A stretch of 64,000 nucleotides of DNA, taken from positions 13,272,361 to 13,336,360 of the forward strand of contig NC_092353.1 in the NCBI RefSeq assembly GCF_963676685.1, in the 5' to 3' direction. Origin of the DNA: Mytilus edulis (lineage: Eukaryota > Mollusca > Bivalvia > Mytilida > Mytilidae). The notes under the pieces are model-generated. The model was not told the DNA's origin. It was given only the letters and a program-made list of their open reading frames with translations, and searched no databases. How positions within the stretch are numbered: the stretch's first letter is position 1; the number at the start of each line of letters is the position of its first letter. This document shows positions 12,525 through 22,694 of this stretch, piece by piece. Made by a program: the position numbers and the translations under genes.

Positions 12525-12571
12525 GAGCGTCACTGATGAGTCTTATATAGACGAAACGCGAGTCTGGCGTA
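12525..12571 (+). ncRNA. Hammerhead ribozyme 1, intact core
   Basis: Core CTGATGA is followed by stem II GTCT/AGAC (loop TATAT), GAAA, and a two-pair stem III AC/GT capped by GCGA, a GNRA tetraloop. Cleavage is predicted after C12564. Stem I pairs GAGCGTCA with TGGCGTA (six pairs, two of them G-U). A very short stem III is typical of retrozyme and Penelope-type hammerheads. Confidence 0.85.
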
Positions 12572-12931
12572 CTAAATTATAATCCTGGAACATTTAATAA
12601 CTAATGACCTGTAATGGTTTACTTTTACAAAATGTGACTTTGACGGAGACTATGTCTCATTGGCACTCTTACCACATTTTCTGATACCTATCGAAAGAAA
12701 TTGAAGCTTAACAAGGATATAGATTGTGCTGTAATTGCACAACACTTTTTAATCTAATGCTGTTCCTAAGTTGTGCTGTAATTGCACCACGTTTTTTAAT
12801 CTAATGCTGTTACCTAAGTTTTGGGGGTTGTTTTTTGGGGAGGGCGGGGCGGTTGCACCTTGATTCATATGTTCAAAATAAAATAAATAAAAATATAATG
12901 TAACAACATTTTAAATGATATGTTTTTTTCA

Positions 12932-13060
12932 TATTGTACTCGCCTCTAAGATATTTTTTTTCCTATTGTACTCGCCTCTAAGATAATTTTTTTTCCTATT
13001 GTACTCGCCTCTAAGATATTTTTTATCCTATTGTACTCGCCTCTAAGATATTTTTCACGG
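12932..13060. repeat. 32-33 bp tandem repeat, four copies
   Basis: The phrase 'TATTGTACTCGCCTCTAAG' begins at 12932, 12964, 12997 and 13029, separated by T-rich spacers. Single related copies occur at the 3' flanks of the TLR units (near 5657 and 21947), so the array grew from sequence already in the duplicated segment. Confidence 0.85.
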
Positions 13061-13184
13061 TTCTGTCTTTTCTACCTCAGGTATAGATTACCTTAGCTGT
13101 ATTTGGCAAAACTTTTAGGAACTTTTAGTCCTTAATGGTCTTCACCTTCGTACTCTATTTGGCCTTTTAAATATGTTTTGATTT

Positions 13185-13231
13185 GAGCGTCACTGATGAG
13201 TCTTTTGTAGACGAAACGCGCGTCTGGTGTA
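13185..13231 (+). ncRNA. Hammerhead ribozyme 2, intact core
   Basis: CTGATGA, stem II GTCT/AGAC with loop TTTGT, GAAA, stem III AC-GCGC-GT and a cleavage triplet ending at C13224 are all present. Stem I is GAGCGTCA with TGGTGTA, using several G-U pairs. The catalytic core is intact. Confidence 0.8.
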
Positions 13232-13539
13232 AATATAAAATTTCAATCCTGGTATCTATGATGAGTTTATTTTCAACCACTGGGTCGATGCCACTGCTGG
13301 TGAAGATTTATTTCCCCGAGGGTATCACCAGCAGTACTGTGTTTACTTAAGTTATCATTCATATGTTCATAATTATAAAATTAACTGTTAACAAAACTCG
13401 AATTTTTCAAAAAAACTAAGGCTTTTCACCCTTAGGAATAGATTACCTTAGCTGTAATTCGCAAAACGTTTAGGAATTTTTGGTCCTAAATGCTCTTCAA
13501 CTTCATACTTTATGTGGCTTCTTAAACATTTTTTGATTC

Positions 13540-13586
13540 GAGCGTCACTAATGAGTCTTTTGTAGACGAAACGCGCGTCTGGGTCA
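13540..13586 (+). ncRNA. Hammerhead ribozyme 3, core mutated
   Basis: Same architecture as motif 2, but the core reads CTAATGA, which changes the essential G5 to A. The 3' strand of stem I is also altered (TGGGTCA). It is predicted to be inactive. Confidence 0.8.
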
Positions 13587-13903
13587 ATATAACATTTTAA
13601 TCCTGGTACCTATGATGAGTTTTATTTGCAACCACTGGGTCGATGTCACTGTTGGGCGAGATTTATTTCCCCGAGGTTATCACCAGCCCAGTAGTCATCA
13701 CTTCTGTGTTGACTTGAGTTATCATTGATATGTTCATAATTATAAAGTAACTGGTAACAAAACTTTGAATTTATCAAAAAAAAGGCTTTTCTACCTCAGG
13801 AAAAGATTACCTTAGCTGTATTTGGTAACACTTTTAGGAACTTTTGGTCCTCAATGCGCTTCAACTTCGTACTTTATTTGGCCTTTTAATCATTTTTTTA
13901 TTC

Positions 13904-13950
13904 GAGCGTCACTAATGAATCTTTTGTAGACGAAACGCACGTCTGGCGTA
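13904..13950 (+). ncRNA. Hammerhead ribozyme 4, core mutated
   Basis: The core again reads CTAATGA (G5 to A), and stem II has lost its first G-C pair (ATCT against AGAC). Stem III loop is GCAC. It is predicted to be inactive. It is the positional counterpart of motif 6 in copy B. Confidence 0.75.
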
Positions 13951-14248
13951 AATATAAAATTTAAATTAGCTATTTCAGTTTTGTACACAACGTATTTATT
14001 CGATAGATCGATAACTATATATCTTTTTACCAATAAAATGTTCGTCAAATACCTTAAAAGCGGGTGTTGAGTAAATGTGACAAGCTTAATCACATCCTGG
14101 TTGAAAAAAAGATTCATTTATTGTTAACTTATTTGTTTTGATGCCATACATATGTCATTAATTTGTTTCGTCGGTTTTTCATGTTGATTACTTTGTCAAT
14201 TTTTATCCAATATCGGTCAATTTACAATAAACACTTTTACAAATATAA

Positions 14249-15933
14249 GGGACCGTTCAATATTTATCAGATGGATGGGCCGGTGCAAAATTAGGCGGGG
14301 GAAGCACTTTTTTTGTGGAAATATTTGGATGGGCGAGCACTTTCTTTTTATATGTTTAGTGGATGAGCCAAAACTTATTTTATACAAAACATTTTGCTAT
14401 CAATTATGTCGGTGTGTAGGAATTTATTTGCGGGGTCACAAAACATGTCTCAGCAAACTGGGAGCTTTGTTCATTTCTGTCAATTTAAGGATTAAATTAA
14501 GGAATAAAAAAGCTAGTATTTCTGTATGGACTAACTAACTTTTTTTTGACCTTATAGAATACCAAGTTGTTTAATAGTTTGGTGTATGGCTGTTAAATTT
14601 ATGGATTTAATCAAAAGGTAAGAAAAAAAGTACAAATTTTCATTTTAGGCTAAATTCAGATAGTCACCTTTAGATTTGTTTATAACTTTTTCAAATCAAC
14701 TTGGATTTTCATAAAACGCTACAGCTATCTCATTTATATTTTGATCTTATAGAATGCAAGGTTGTTTAGTAGATTGGTGTATAACTGTTAAATTTATGGA
14801 TTTAATTAATAAGTAAGAAAAAATAGCTCTAATTTTCAGTTTAGGCTAAATTCAGATAGTCACCTTTAAATCTTTTTATAACTTTTTCAAATCAACTTGG
14901 ATTTTCATACAACTCTACAACTATCTCATTTATATATTGATCTTAAAGAAAGCCAGGTTAGTTGGTAGTTTGGTGTATCAAAAAAAAAAGCTGCATCAAA
15001 GTAAAAAAAACATGTCTTCCTAAATTGCTTTAAAAAGACTATAAATTCTTTCATTCTTGAAAAGAAGAATAGATAAAGGGACATTGTTTATTTGAAGTAT
15101 AAACATGCTATGTTATTAAGACAATAATTAGTTCTTCAGCATAAGATAATATGTTAACTTAAGTCTAAGACTTAATTTAAAGTATTTCCTTTATTTTGAA
15201 TTAATAGGATGTTTTGAAAACTGAATATAGATTGGATATTTAGTTAATAAATTATTTGAATTGTTAACAACAGTTTGAATAAATCTGCATGTCCTATGGT
15301 CACATAAGGGGGAAAAAGTGATGACCCTCAATTAATTAATTAAGAACAAAGACATAAAAAGAGATACATTAAACTGCTTCAAATTTAAAATGACCTCAGA
15401 TTTCAGAAAAATACAATCTTAGTACATTTGATATTAAGGTTAATATTTCTTCATATGATTTTGACTTGCATGAATATTGTTAGCACTTCTTAAGCCTCTG
15501 TGAAAGACTGGCTGATGTATAATAGTATGCTATTACTTATGTCTTGAGATTTAATTGTGGTATTGTATCTGAGGCTGCACATGTAAAATTAAATGTATGT
15601 ATATTCATATTTTTGTCATACGGGTTTTAAAAACAATAAAATGTATGTTTCTGTTACACACACAAAATATGTATATATGGAATTAACAAGAACATTTTGA
15701 ATTTCGAATAATACACCAGTTTGATTTCCAGGCATAAATATGTAAATAGAAAAATAGAAAAAAAATCTTTTTGATCGTCTTTGAGTTATAGAGGGGCGAG
15801 TACTTTTTTAATAGATTTTTTTAGATGGGCAAGGACCTTTTTGCAGAAGTTAAAAGGACGAGCATTAACTTTTTTAATGAAATAATATTAAAAATGCACA
15901 GGACCATCCATCTGGTAAATATTGAACGGTCCC
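14249..15933. mobile_element. 1.7-kb DNA transposon-like element with terminal inverted repeats
   Basis: Both ends begin GGGACCGTTCAATATTTA and continue as near-identical inverted repeats of about 30 bases. The flanks are AAATATAA and AAATATAT, a likely 8-bp target duplication. The paralogous site near 27815 in copy B lacks the element. An 8-bp duplication would fit hAT-like elements, but the end sequence is not diagnostic. Just inside the ends are diverged phrases of the type GGGCGAGCACTTT. The interior has a 195-bp tandem repeat and no long frame (the longest is 87 codons at 14275-14538), so it is non-autonomous. Confidence 0.85.
14548..14975. repeat. 195-bp tandem repeat inside the 1.7-kb element
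   Basis: The unit begins at 14548, 14743 and 14939 with 'GACCTTATAGAAT' or close variants (two full copies and a partial third). Each full unit contains 'GATAGTCACCTTTA' and 'TCAAATCAACTTGGATTTTC'. Confidence 0.85.
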
Positions 15934-16409
15934 AAATATATATAGACATCTTTATTGATACAAAAAGGGGGGGCTTAAGATACACCAAAAGAAAATACAT
16001 TCAAAAGTATAAGTCAAGTGACATGGCTAAGTTACACCAACAGAAAAACAACAGTACACAAAACACAACATAGAAAACTACAGACTCAGCAACACTGATA
16101 AAATGTATTATTTTTTTTTTCTCGTCGTTTTGTCTTATATTATGGATTTTTAAATTGCATATAAAAAAGCGTTTCATTTACATGTTCATATTACTGTCGC
16201 TGTAAACAAACACATACTTGACTTATAATGTGTTACGCAGAACGCGCATCAGACTCATTGAAAACGTTTGAACTATAAAATATAAATGCCGAAAGCACAT
16301 ATGAACATATACTGCATTGATCATTGTTTAGTTGTCATCAAGTAAATTGTTCCGATTTTTTTTTTTTTTCGTTTTTTAGAAGTCAAGTCTAATATTTAAA
16401 TTGTTGCCA

Positions 16410-18611
16410 TTAATATGCCGATATTCTTCTTTTCCGCTGGCGAATGTGTTTTACATTTGTAACTAGTGGTTCGTTGAAAACTTCCAACAATTTTTCGTAT
16501 AAAGACCGTTTACGATCATATATCTTAAATCCCATTCCAAGTCTGTATAGAGCTTTTGTTTTCATAGCTTGAAATTCTTCTGTTTTACTCTTATCAAACT
16601 TTATTACAAATACTTTGCATAACTTTTTATTTGTAAAGAGATCCCATGCTAGTCTGTATTCCATACGATTTGAACATGAGTTAGTTTTATCTAAATCATA
16701 CATCACAGATGACTGTAATATAAGGCAGTATTTGCAACGTTGCAAATTCCTGACGATGTTTTGCTCGTCTGTACTTCCAGGCCAGGAATCCCGACAGGCA
16801 ATATAGGTGCTTAGTTTTCTTCTACGAAAAAACTTATCTAATATCTGAAACACAAACCATCTGACGTCCTCGTTGTCTTCGTCAAATGAAATATAAACAT
16901 CAGTTTGCCAACTTCTTTGTATATCTTCGTCAATTGGTAGAAACAGACTTTTAAGGACTTTTACGTCGTAACGAAGATTTCTTAGTTTCCAAATAAGAAC
17001 AATAAATATAGTCAGGGGAATAAGCGAATAAAGAGCCACTAAAGTATCTTGTTTTGATTCACAGTCTGTTGAATGACTTATAAAATCTTCAATTAAAACA
17101 TTTTGAAAGTTTGAACAAAACAGAGGATAACGTGCCTCTTTACGCTTTCTCCATTCGCCGATCCATAGGTTATCACAATTACAAGGTATACCATTTTGAC
17201 CAAACCGGAAGACGTTAGGATCGAGAAGTTGAACTTGCCTTGGAAGTGAGTCAAGTAAATGGTCTGTTATTATTATTTCAACATCATTTGTAAAATTTTG
17301 GACACTCTCGTCAAAACTCTGGATTGGATTTCGCGATAAATTTAGACTTTTCACATTTTTAAAATAGTATTTTGAACTTACACTTTGAATTTGATTACCT
17401 TCCATCAATAACACTATTTTATGCCTTGTTTTGGGAACCACATCGGGAAGATCCTTGCAATACTGGTTAGAACAATCTATGATCAGACTATCAGTAATTG
17501 GATGAGATGTACAAACACATTTACAGTTTCCAACTTTGGGACAGCCATCTTGAACGTCGCATGTCATGAGATGATGCAGACTCGTGTTATAGAAAAGGTC
17601 TTTTATATTTATACCTCGTAAAGGTTCTGGATCTTGACATGTACTACTAGTTAATAGACTTCCACAAAATCGATTAAAATCACTATACTCCAAATTGACG
17701 AATTCTGCAACTGAACAATCACAGTTGTATTTCGCTCCGCGATACTCAAGTTTTCCACATCTTGCAAATTTAACTAGTTCTCCAATGTTGGTTCCTAATA
17801 TCATATAAGGGTGAAAATTTAAACTTACATTGGAAAAGTTGATGTTACCGCACAATAACGTGTTTGATTCCTTCGGATTAAAGTTCTTAATGTTAGAAAT
17901 CTTAATTGAATATTTATTATCCTTGTAACTAACCCTGCAAATAGTATTATTTTGTACAAAAACATTTCCAACGTCGAGCTGACGTAAATTATTTGCATTA
18001 AGGTAAAAGTGAAGAATGTTAGTCTTTGGGTAATTCAATATATTGAAGTCCAGTTTCGAAATCTTGTTACTGGACAAATCAACATACCTCAGCTTAGGCA
18101 TCTCTGCAAATGTCTTATTTGAGACAAATGTTATTATGTTTTCATTCATTTTTAGTGTATCTAAAGTTTGTAGACATGAAAGGTTTCCGATGTCTTGAAA
18201 AAGATTATAACTTACATCAATGAAGACAATATTAAACTCGCATATATTCCTTGGCAATAGTTTAAGGTATCCATGTGAATGTACAAATCTAAAATAAGTT
18301 GTACTGTTAAATTCTTGATCGGTTAATAACATACTTACTGTTCCTTCTACGTTCGTTATTTCAACGTCTAAAGAAAGGTATGTGACATTGGGAAGCGGGA
18401 TTTCCCATTCAGGAATGGCTTCACAAGCTAGACATTGGTTTATGAATTCGAATCCGTACTTTGAATGAGAATTTGTGTAACAACTGCTTTGGTTTTTACA
18501 CCACAGATCTTTCATTCCATCGATACTACAATATGTGTATGATCCCATTACAGATGGAAACAACACGGTTAATATAATTGCTGTATAAAAGTTAATTACT
18601 AGTATATTCAT
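16410..18611 (-). CDS. Toll-like receptor, single exon (unit 2)
   Basis: A type I membrane receptor expected to sense ligands outside the cell or in an endosome and to signal through its TIR domain. The protein has 733 residues: signal peptide about 1-23, LRR ectodomain about 24-520, membrane helix about 522-541, TIR about 570-716. TIR box 1 is DVYISFDE (571-578) and box 2 is CRDSWPG (606-612). The ectodomain has an LRRCT cysteine cluster (NCDC near 296-299), then an LRRNT-like cluster (C357 to C369), more LRR, and a second LRRCT (CNC 477-479). This is the multiple-cysteine-cluster layout of protostome Toll/TLRs. The ATG precedes a clean signal peptide. The C-terminus ends ...ISAY, whereas the other three copies read on about ten residues, so a late stop trimmed it. 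Ligand unknown. Confidence 0.93.
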   Translation of the reverse strand: MNILVINFYTAIILTVLFPSVMGSYTYCSIDGMKDLWCKNQSSCYTNSHSKYGFEFINQCLACEAIPEWEIPLPNVTYLSLDVEITNVEGTVSMLLTDQEFNSTTYFRFVHSHGYLKLLPRNICEFNIVFIDVSYNLFQDIGNLSCLQTLDTLKMNENIITFVSNKTFAEMPKLRYVDLSSNKISKLDFNILNYPKTNILHFYLNANNLRQLDVGNVFVQNNTICRVSYKDNKYSIKISNIKNFNPKESNTLLCGNINFSNVSLNFHPYMILGTNIGELVKFARCGKLEYRGAKYNCDCSVAEFVNLEYSDFNRFCGSLLTSSTCQDPEPLRGINIKDLFYNTSLHHLMTCDVQDGCPKVGNCKCVCTSHPITDSLIIDCSNQYCKDLPDVVPKTRHKIVLLMEGNQIQSVSSKYYFKNVKSLNLSRNPIQSFDESVQNFTNDVEIIITDHLLDSLPRQVQLLDPNVFRFGQNGIPCNCDNLWIGEWRKRKEARYPLFCSNFQNVLIEDFISHSTDCESKQDTLVALYSLIPLTIFIVLIWKLRNLRYDVKVLKSLFLPIDEDIQRSWQTDVYISFDEDNEDVRWFVFQILDKFFRRRKLSTYIACRDSWPGSTDEQNIVRNLQRCKYCLILQSSVMYDLDKTNSCSNRMEYRLAWDLFTNKKLCKVFVIKFDKSKTEEFQAMKTKALYRLGMGFKIYDRKRSLYEKLLEVFNEPLVTNVKHIRQRKRRISAY

Positions 18612-20340
18612 TTCTTTTAGATAGATGATTCCAACAGCACGTTATGTTAACCATCTGCAAATTGATTAGGATCTACTCTTCTGTTTGTCGAATGTGTAAA
18701 AGCAAGAATAATATTTTGGCTGGTCCACTTTTTGTTAGCATAAGAGTTATAAGATGAGCTTGAAAATGAGATAACAGTGAAGACATATTGAATTAAACAA
18801 CTGAACATATGTTATCGTCTCTCCAAATTTCATTGGCGACATTTATAGAATGATGAATTGTAACGATAAAATACTTTTTAACGAGCTTCCACCAATCGTT
18901 TGAAGATATTTATATCAAGAGGGAAATGGGTATTACCCAGTATAAGGGTTGTTTTTGAAACTCACATTTTTTCAAATCCAATTACTTTCAATGCGTGGTA
19001 TGTAGGGATTCAGTGATTTAGTGGTTGTCTTTATTTTCTGTCTGTTGTATTTATTTAAGTTTATCATTTGTCATAAATCACGTCTTTTTCGTTTGAATTA
19101 TCTTACGTTTTGTCACAACGGGCTCTTCTAAAGCTGACTTAAGATATGGAGTTTTCTCGTTGTTTACGCCGTTCTTTCGCCTATATTATTGTTTTGACCT
19201 ATATTATTTCTATGGTCTATAGTGGTTTACATAATATAATATGTTTGATAGCTGTCTGATTAGCGATAACTTCATCTACTAATATACATATCTCGGTGTA
19301 TTATAGTTTAATATAATGCGTATTCCGCTACATTTTGTACAGTCCATTGTTAAATATCCTTCAGTAGTTGTTGGCATAGATGGCTAGGTTCATTTTCCTC
19401 TATCTTCATGTATTTTCATCTTTATATTCTACACTTTAGTCATATAATTAGTACAGGTTTATCTTGTAAGGTGGAATCCATAAAAGAGCACACTGCATGA
19501 TTGCACAATAATTATAATTCTGTTTTCAGTATGACATGCGCCATCATGATTTGGTTGGTCGTTATATGAATAACTGTGACCACGAGTATGTACCAACTGT
19601 TGTTGCTATTTTCCTGTAATCTTTTCATTGAATGTGATATCAAAATTGATATGTTTACACTGAATATGTACTTACCATGAACATGATGTTCTTTTCCTTT
19701 CTGATGCACTTGGTATCCTCTACGTTTTGGTGGTATATATGTGTTGTATAAATGGTACGTGTTATAAATGGTTTTCATAGTATATTCATGCTTGATGTTA
19801 CATATTTGCGAGGATTATAAATTGCATATTAAGTAAAACAACACAACGAACATTTACGAAAATAAAATTGAATTCCGCTTCATATTAATAAGATCCCAAT
19901 AACGACCATTACTTCAATTTAACTAAAAATTGTACAAAAAAACAATGCTATGATTGAACAATTACTCTGTTTGAAAGCTTTACCTTATAAGATGTGCTGA
20001 TAGTGCCCTCTTCTCAATTTCAAAGTTGACACGACAACTGAAAATTTCTATCTAACGGAATCTCACTTTGGACGTCAATCAAGATTCTATATTACATTTG
20101 CGGTTATAACAATTTTGAATTGCAGGTTGGCTTTGCGAAGTTTGAATGAAATCTTTTTGATTTGTTCTCATTTTAGAATCAACTATCAACACTTTACCAT
20201 TTTTTATAGTTCCCGTAAATTTTATGGAATTTTTTGTTTTTTCATTTCTGGCATGTAACCAAGATAATTTTCTCTCTGTTTTAAGTCGGGGATCTTCATT
20301 TTTGGATTGATGTTGAATTATTATTTTATTTAAACATTTC
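18612..20340. other. Upstream flank of TLR unit 2, duplicated
   Basis: Paralogous to 30634-32990. It should contain the promoter of the minus-strand TLR, but I see no clear TATA box or factor site shared by both copies. A 22-kb-type dispersed repeat phrase around 'CTGACTTAAGATA' (about 19000-19210) is also in the other copy near 32000-32220. Confidence 0.5.
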
Positions 20341-20393
20341 AATAGGTATGTATGTTTTGCTAATTCATTTCATTAATTTGAAATTCTTTAAAA

Positions 20394-20398
<5 letters not shown>

Positions 20399-20460
<62 letters not shown>

Positions 20461-20507
20461 AATGCATACATACATACATAAATACATACATTCATACATA
20501 CATACAT

Positions 20508-20589
<82 letters not shown>

Positions 20590-20590
20590 C
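20399..20590. repeat. Compound microsatellite (CT)n-(CATA)n-(CAGA)n
   Basis: About 28 CT units (20401-20457) are followed by CATA/CATT-type units to about 20508 and then about 20 CAGA units to 20588. An open frame of 107 codons runs through it only because the repeats lack stops. It lies next to the reverse-transcriptase relic in the spacer between copies A and B. Confidence 0.95.
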
Positions 20591-20689
20591 TATACTTCTA
20601 GTAAATGTAAAAAAACAAAAACAAAAAAAATACGCATAGTAAAATTAAGTTCATTAGAAGTCCGAGTCTGATGTCAAAATAGGTAACAA

Positions 20690-21731
20690 AAGAAACTAAA
20701 CAAAATGACAAATGATGCATACATTAACAAAGGACTAATAGTAGTTTCTGAAATGCCAGCTCCAGACCTCAATTAAACTGATTGAAAGATTATATCTTCA
20801 TCATATGGATATCAACCACAATCCCTGCCGTTAGGCGTTTAGCATTATTCAATCATAAAATATATGAGAAGAACATTACCCGTATCATGCCAACAACTGG
20901 TTTTATAATAAGTGTGTTTATTTCCGATGCAATGACCCTAAAAGTGAGTCAATATTAAAGCCAAAATATGCCATATTTAATGACCTGGCAACAGTATCGT
21001 AACTATATCCCTTCTTAATAAGTCTGTTTAAAGGATTGTTAGCTTTTGAGGTGAATGTCGGCATTTTTGTGCTTTGTAGAGAATTTTCACGGAACGTATA
21101 ACGTGTCTGCATGTTGAATTATATTTACGAATAATGTTCTTGTACCGATGATACAATTTAGTAAATGTTTTGACTAGTTTATGATATCGAAAACCCTGGT
21201 GTAACAATGTTTCAGTAATACACAAAATATTCTCGTTAAAATCTAATACGTTGTTACATACACGAGCGAATTTGAGATATAAAAACAAAATAAGATAGTG
21301 ACAAGCTCAAGGGAACGTCACCATCTAAATATGGATCATTAACGATAGGAAATAAAAAATCATCTCTTTTATCATAAATCTTGGTTTTGAGTTTTGATAT
21401 AGATATCAAGAACGAAGAAAGGGCAGTGTTTATTATTAGTGTTAGCTTTATTTAAAGTTAGTTCAACAGGATAACTTTCTTTGGTATACATACATAAGTC
21501 GACATTAGTGAAAGCCAATATATCATCGAAATATCAAAAAGTATTTTAAAAATACAGAAACAGGTCCCCAATAAGTGGTGCACAGTTAGTCCTCATTGGA
21601 ATTCCGATAACTTGACGATATACGGAATCTCCAAAGCGAACAAAAGTGTTTTTTGATAATAAAAAAAACCAGTTAAGGTCAGTTATAGTATCAATGCATG
21701 TTAAATTTACATCATCTTCCAACACCAACAC
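20690..21731 (-). pseudogene. Decayed reverse-transcriptase retroelement fragment
   Basis: On the minus strand from 21731, 'GDSVYRQVIGIPMRTNCAPL' is followed by a YFDD catalytic box (near 21520), then 'NKANTNNKHCPFF', 'FARVCNNVLDFN' (21288 onward) and a 'NPLNRLIKKGYSYDTVARS' tail. These are successive pieces of one reverse transcriptase type common in bivalve genomes, possibly of the Penelope-like group (I am not certain). Frame breaks separate the pieces, and the 5' part is missing. An RT of this general kind could supply copying activity to the retrozymes in trans, but this copy cannot. Confidence 0.75.
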
Positions 21732-22694
21732 AATGCTAGAAACTGAAAATGTTGCTTTATTAATTTAATTCATTTTAAAGCGTTATTCTGGATTTAAACT
21801 TGATCTTGAAGTTTAAACTTCTAAATTTAAAAGCAATGAAATATAGAATGTCAACTATTATAACATTCATTACACAGACTACGACAAAGTAATGTATCAA
21901 TATTTGTAATGATAATTTCTTCTTTATAAAATCATTTCCTATTGTACTCATCCCTAAGATATATTCTGTCTTTTTTAATATCTACTTCAGTTTTATACAC
22001 AAAGTATTTATCTAATCTATAGATCGATAACTATATATCTTTCTATCAATAACATATTAATCAAATACCTAAACAGTGAATATTGGGGAAATGTGACAAG
22101 CTTAATCACCTCCTGGTATAAAAGAGTTTCATTTGTTCTTTACTTATTTGTATGTATGCCAATAATGTGGCCTTAGTTTGTATCTGTCGTTGGTTCATAT
22201 TGATTGATATGCTAAGTTTAATCCTATAGCAGTCAGTTTATAATTAACCTTTTTGCAAATTAAACAAACAGATCACTCTTTGCAGATAGAAGAGAGGCGA
22301 AAGATACCAAAGGAAAATTCAGACGCATATAAAGTCGAAGGACAAAGCTAAAATAAGACCAACAGTACACATAATACAACATAGAAAACTACACACTGAA
22401 CAACACTGATCAAATGTTTTATCATTTTTTTCTCGTCGTTTTGTCATGCATTACGGATTTTTAAATTGCATATAAAAAAAGCGGTCCATTTATATGTACA
22501 TATTAAAGTCGTTGTAAACAAACACATACTAGACTCATAATTTGCTTTGTCTCATCAGACTCATTGAAAGCGGTCGAACCTAATAGTAGGTATGCCGAAA
22601 ACACACATGTATATAGTATAACACATTGAGCATTGGTTAGTTGTCATCCAGCAAATGTCTCCAGTGTACCGATTTTTATAGTTATTTTTAGAGG

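Larger units (their letters stand above)
12250..13970 (+). mobile_element. Retrozyme-like array with four hammerhead motifs
   Basis: Four related units lie in the same orientation. Predicted cleavage sites are after 12564, 13224, 13579 and 13943. The last three are 355 and 364 bp apart, while the first gap (660 bp) contains foreign sequence and a 32-bp tandem repeat. Each unit has a phrase near 'CCGAGGGTATCACC', then 'ATAGATTACCTTAGC', then the hammerhead, then 'AATCCTGGTA'. There is no coding frame. Tandem units of about 350 bp, each with a type I hammerhead, match the retrozymes described in animals, including bivalves. They are thought to spread through ribozyme-cut, circularised RNA that is copied by another element's reverse transcriptase. 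Confidence 0.8.
5446..20225. repeat. Segmental duplication copy A (TLR units 1 and 2)
   Basis: Sequence from about 5446 (phrase 'GCTAGAAACAGAAAAT') is paralogous to sequence from about 21735 ('GCTAGAAACTGAAAAT'), and the similarity continues in the same order to about 20225 against about 32990. Shared landmarks in order are: the 3' flank of a TLR pseudogene, the TLR pseudogene, a small-ORF region, a hammerhead repeat array, the 3' flank of an open TLR, the open TLR, and its long upstream flank. Copy A is longer because of insertions at 7199-7640, 9361-10343 and 14249-15933 and extra array units. The exact edges need alignment. Confidence 0.75.

Noticed and set aside
16615..16806. Plus-strand ORF antisense to the TIR domain, with a paralogue at 28610-28825
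   Set aside because: Similarity follows from the conserved TLR coding strand; the plus-strand protein resembles nothing and is a frame shadow.
18940..18962. Possible NF-kB-like GGGTATTACCC site upstream of TLR unit 2
   Set aside because: The matching place upstream of unit 4 does not keep the motif.
20348..20671. 107-codon plus-strand ORF
   Set aside because: It is translated microsatellite (CT and CAGA repeats).
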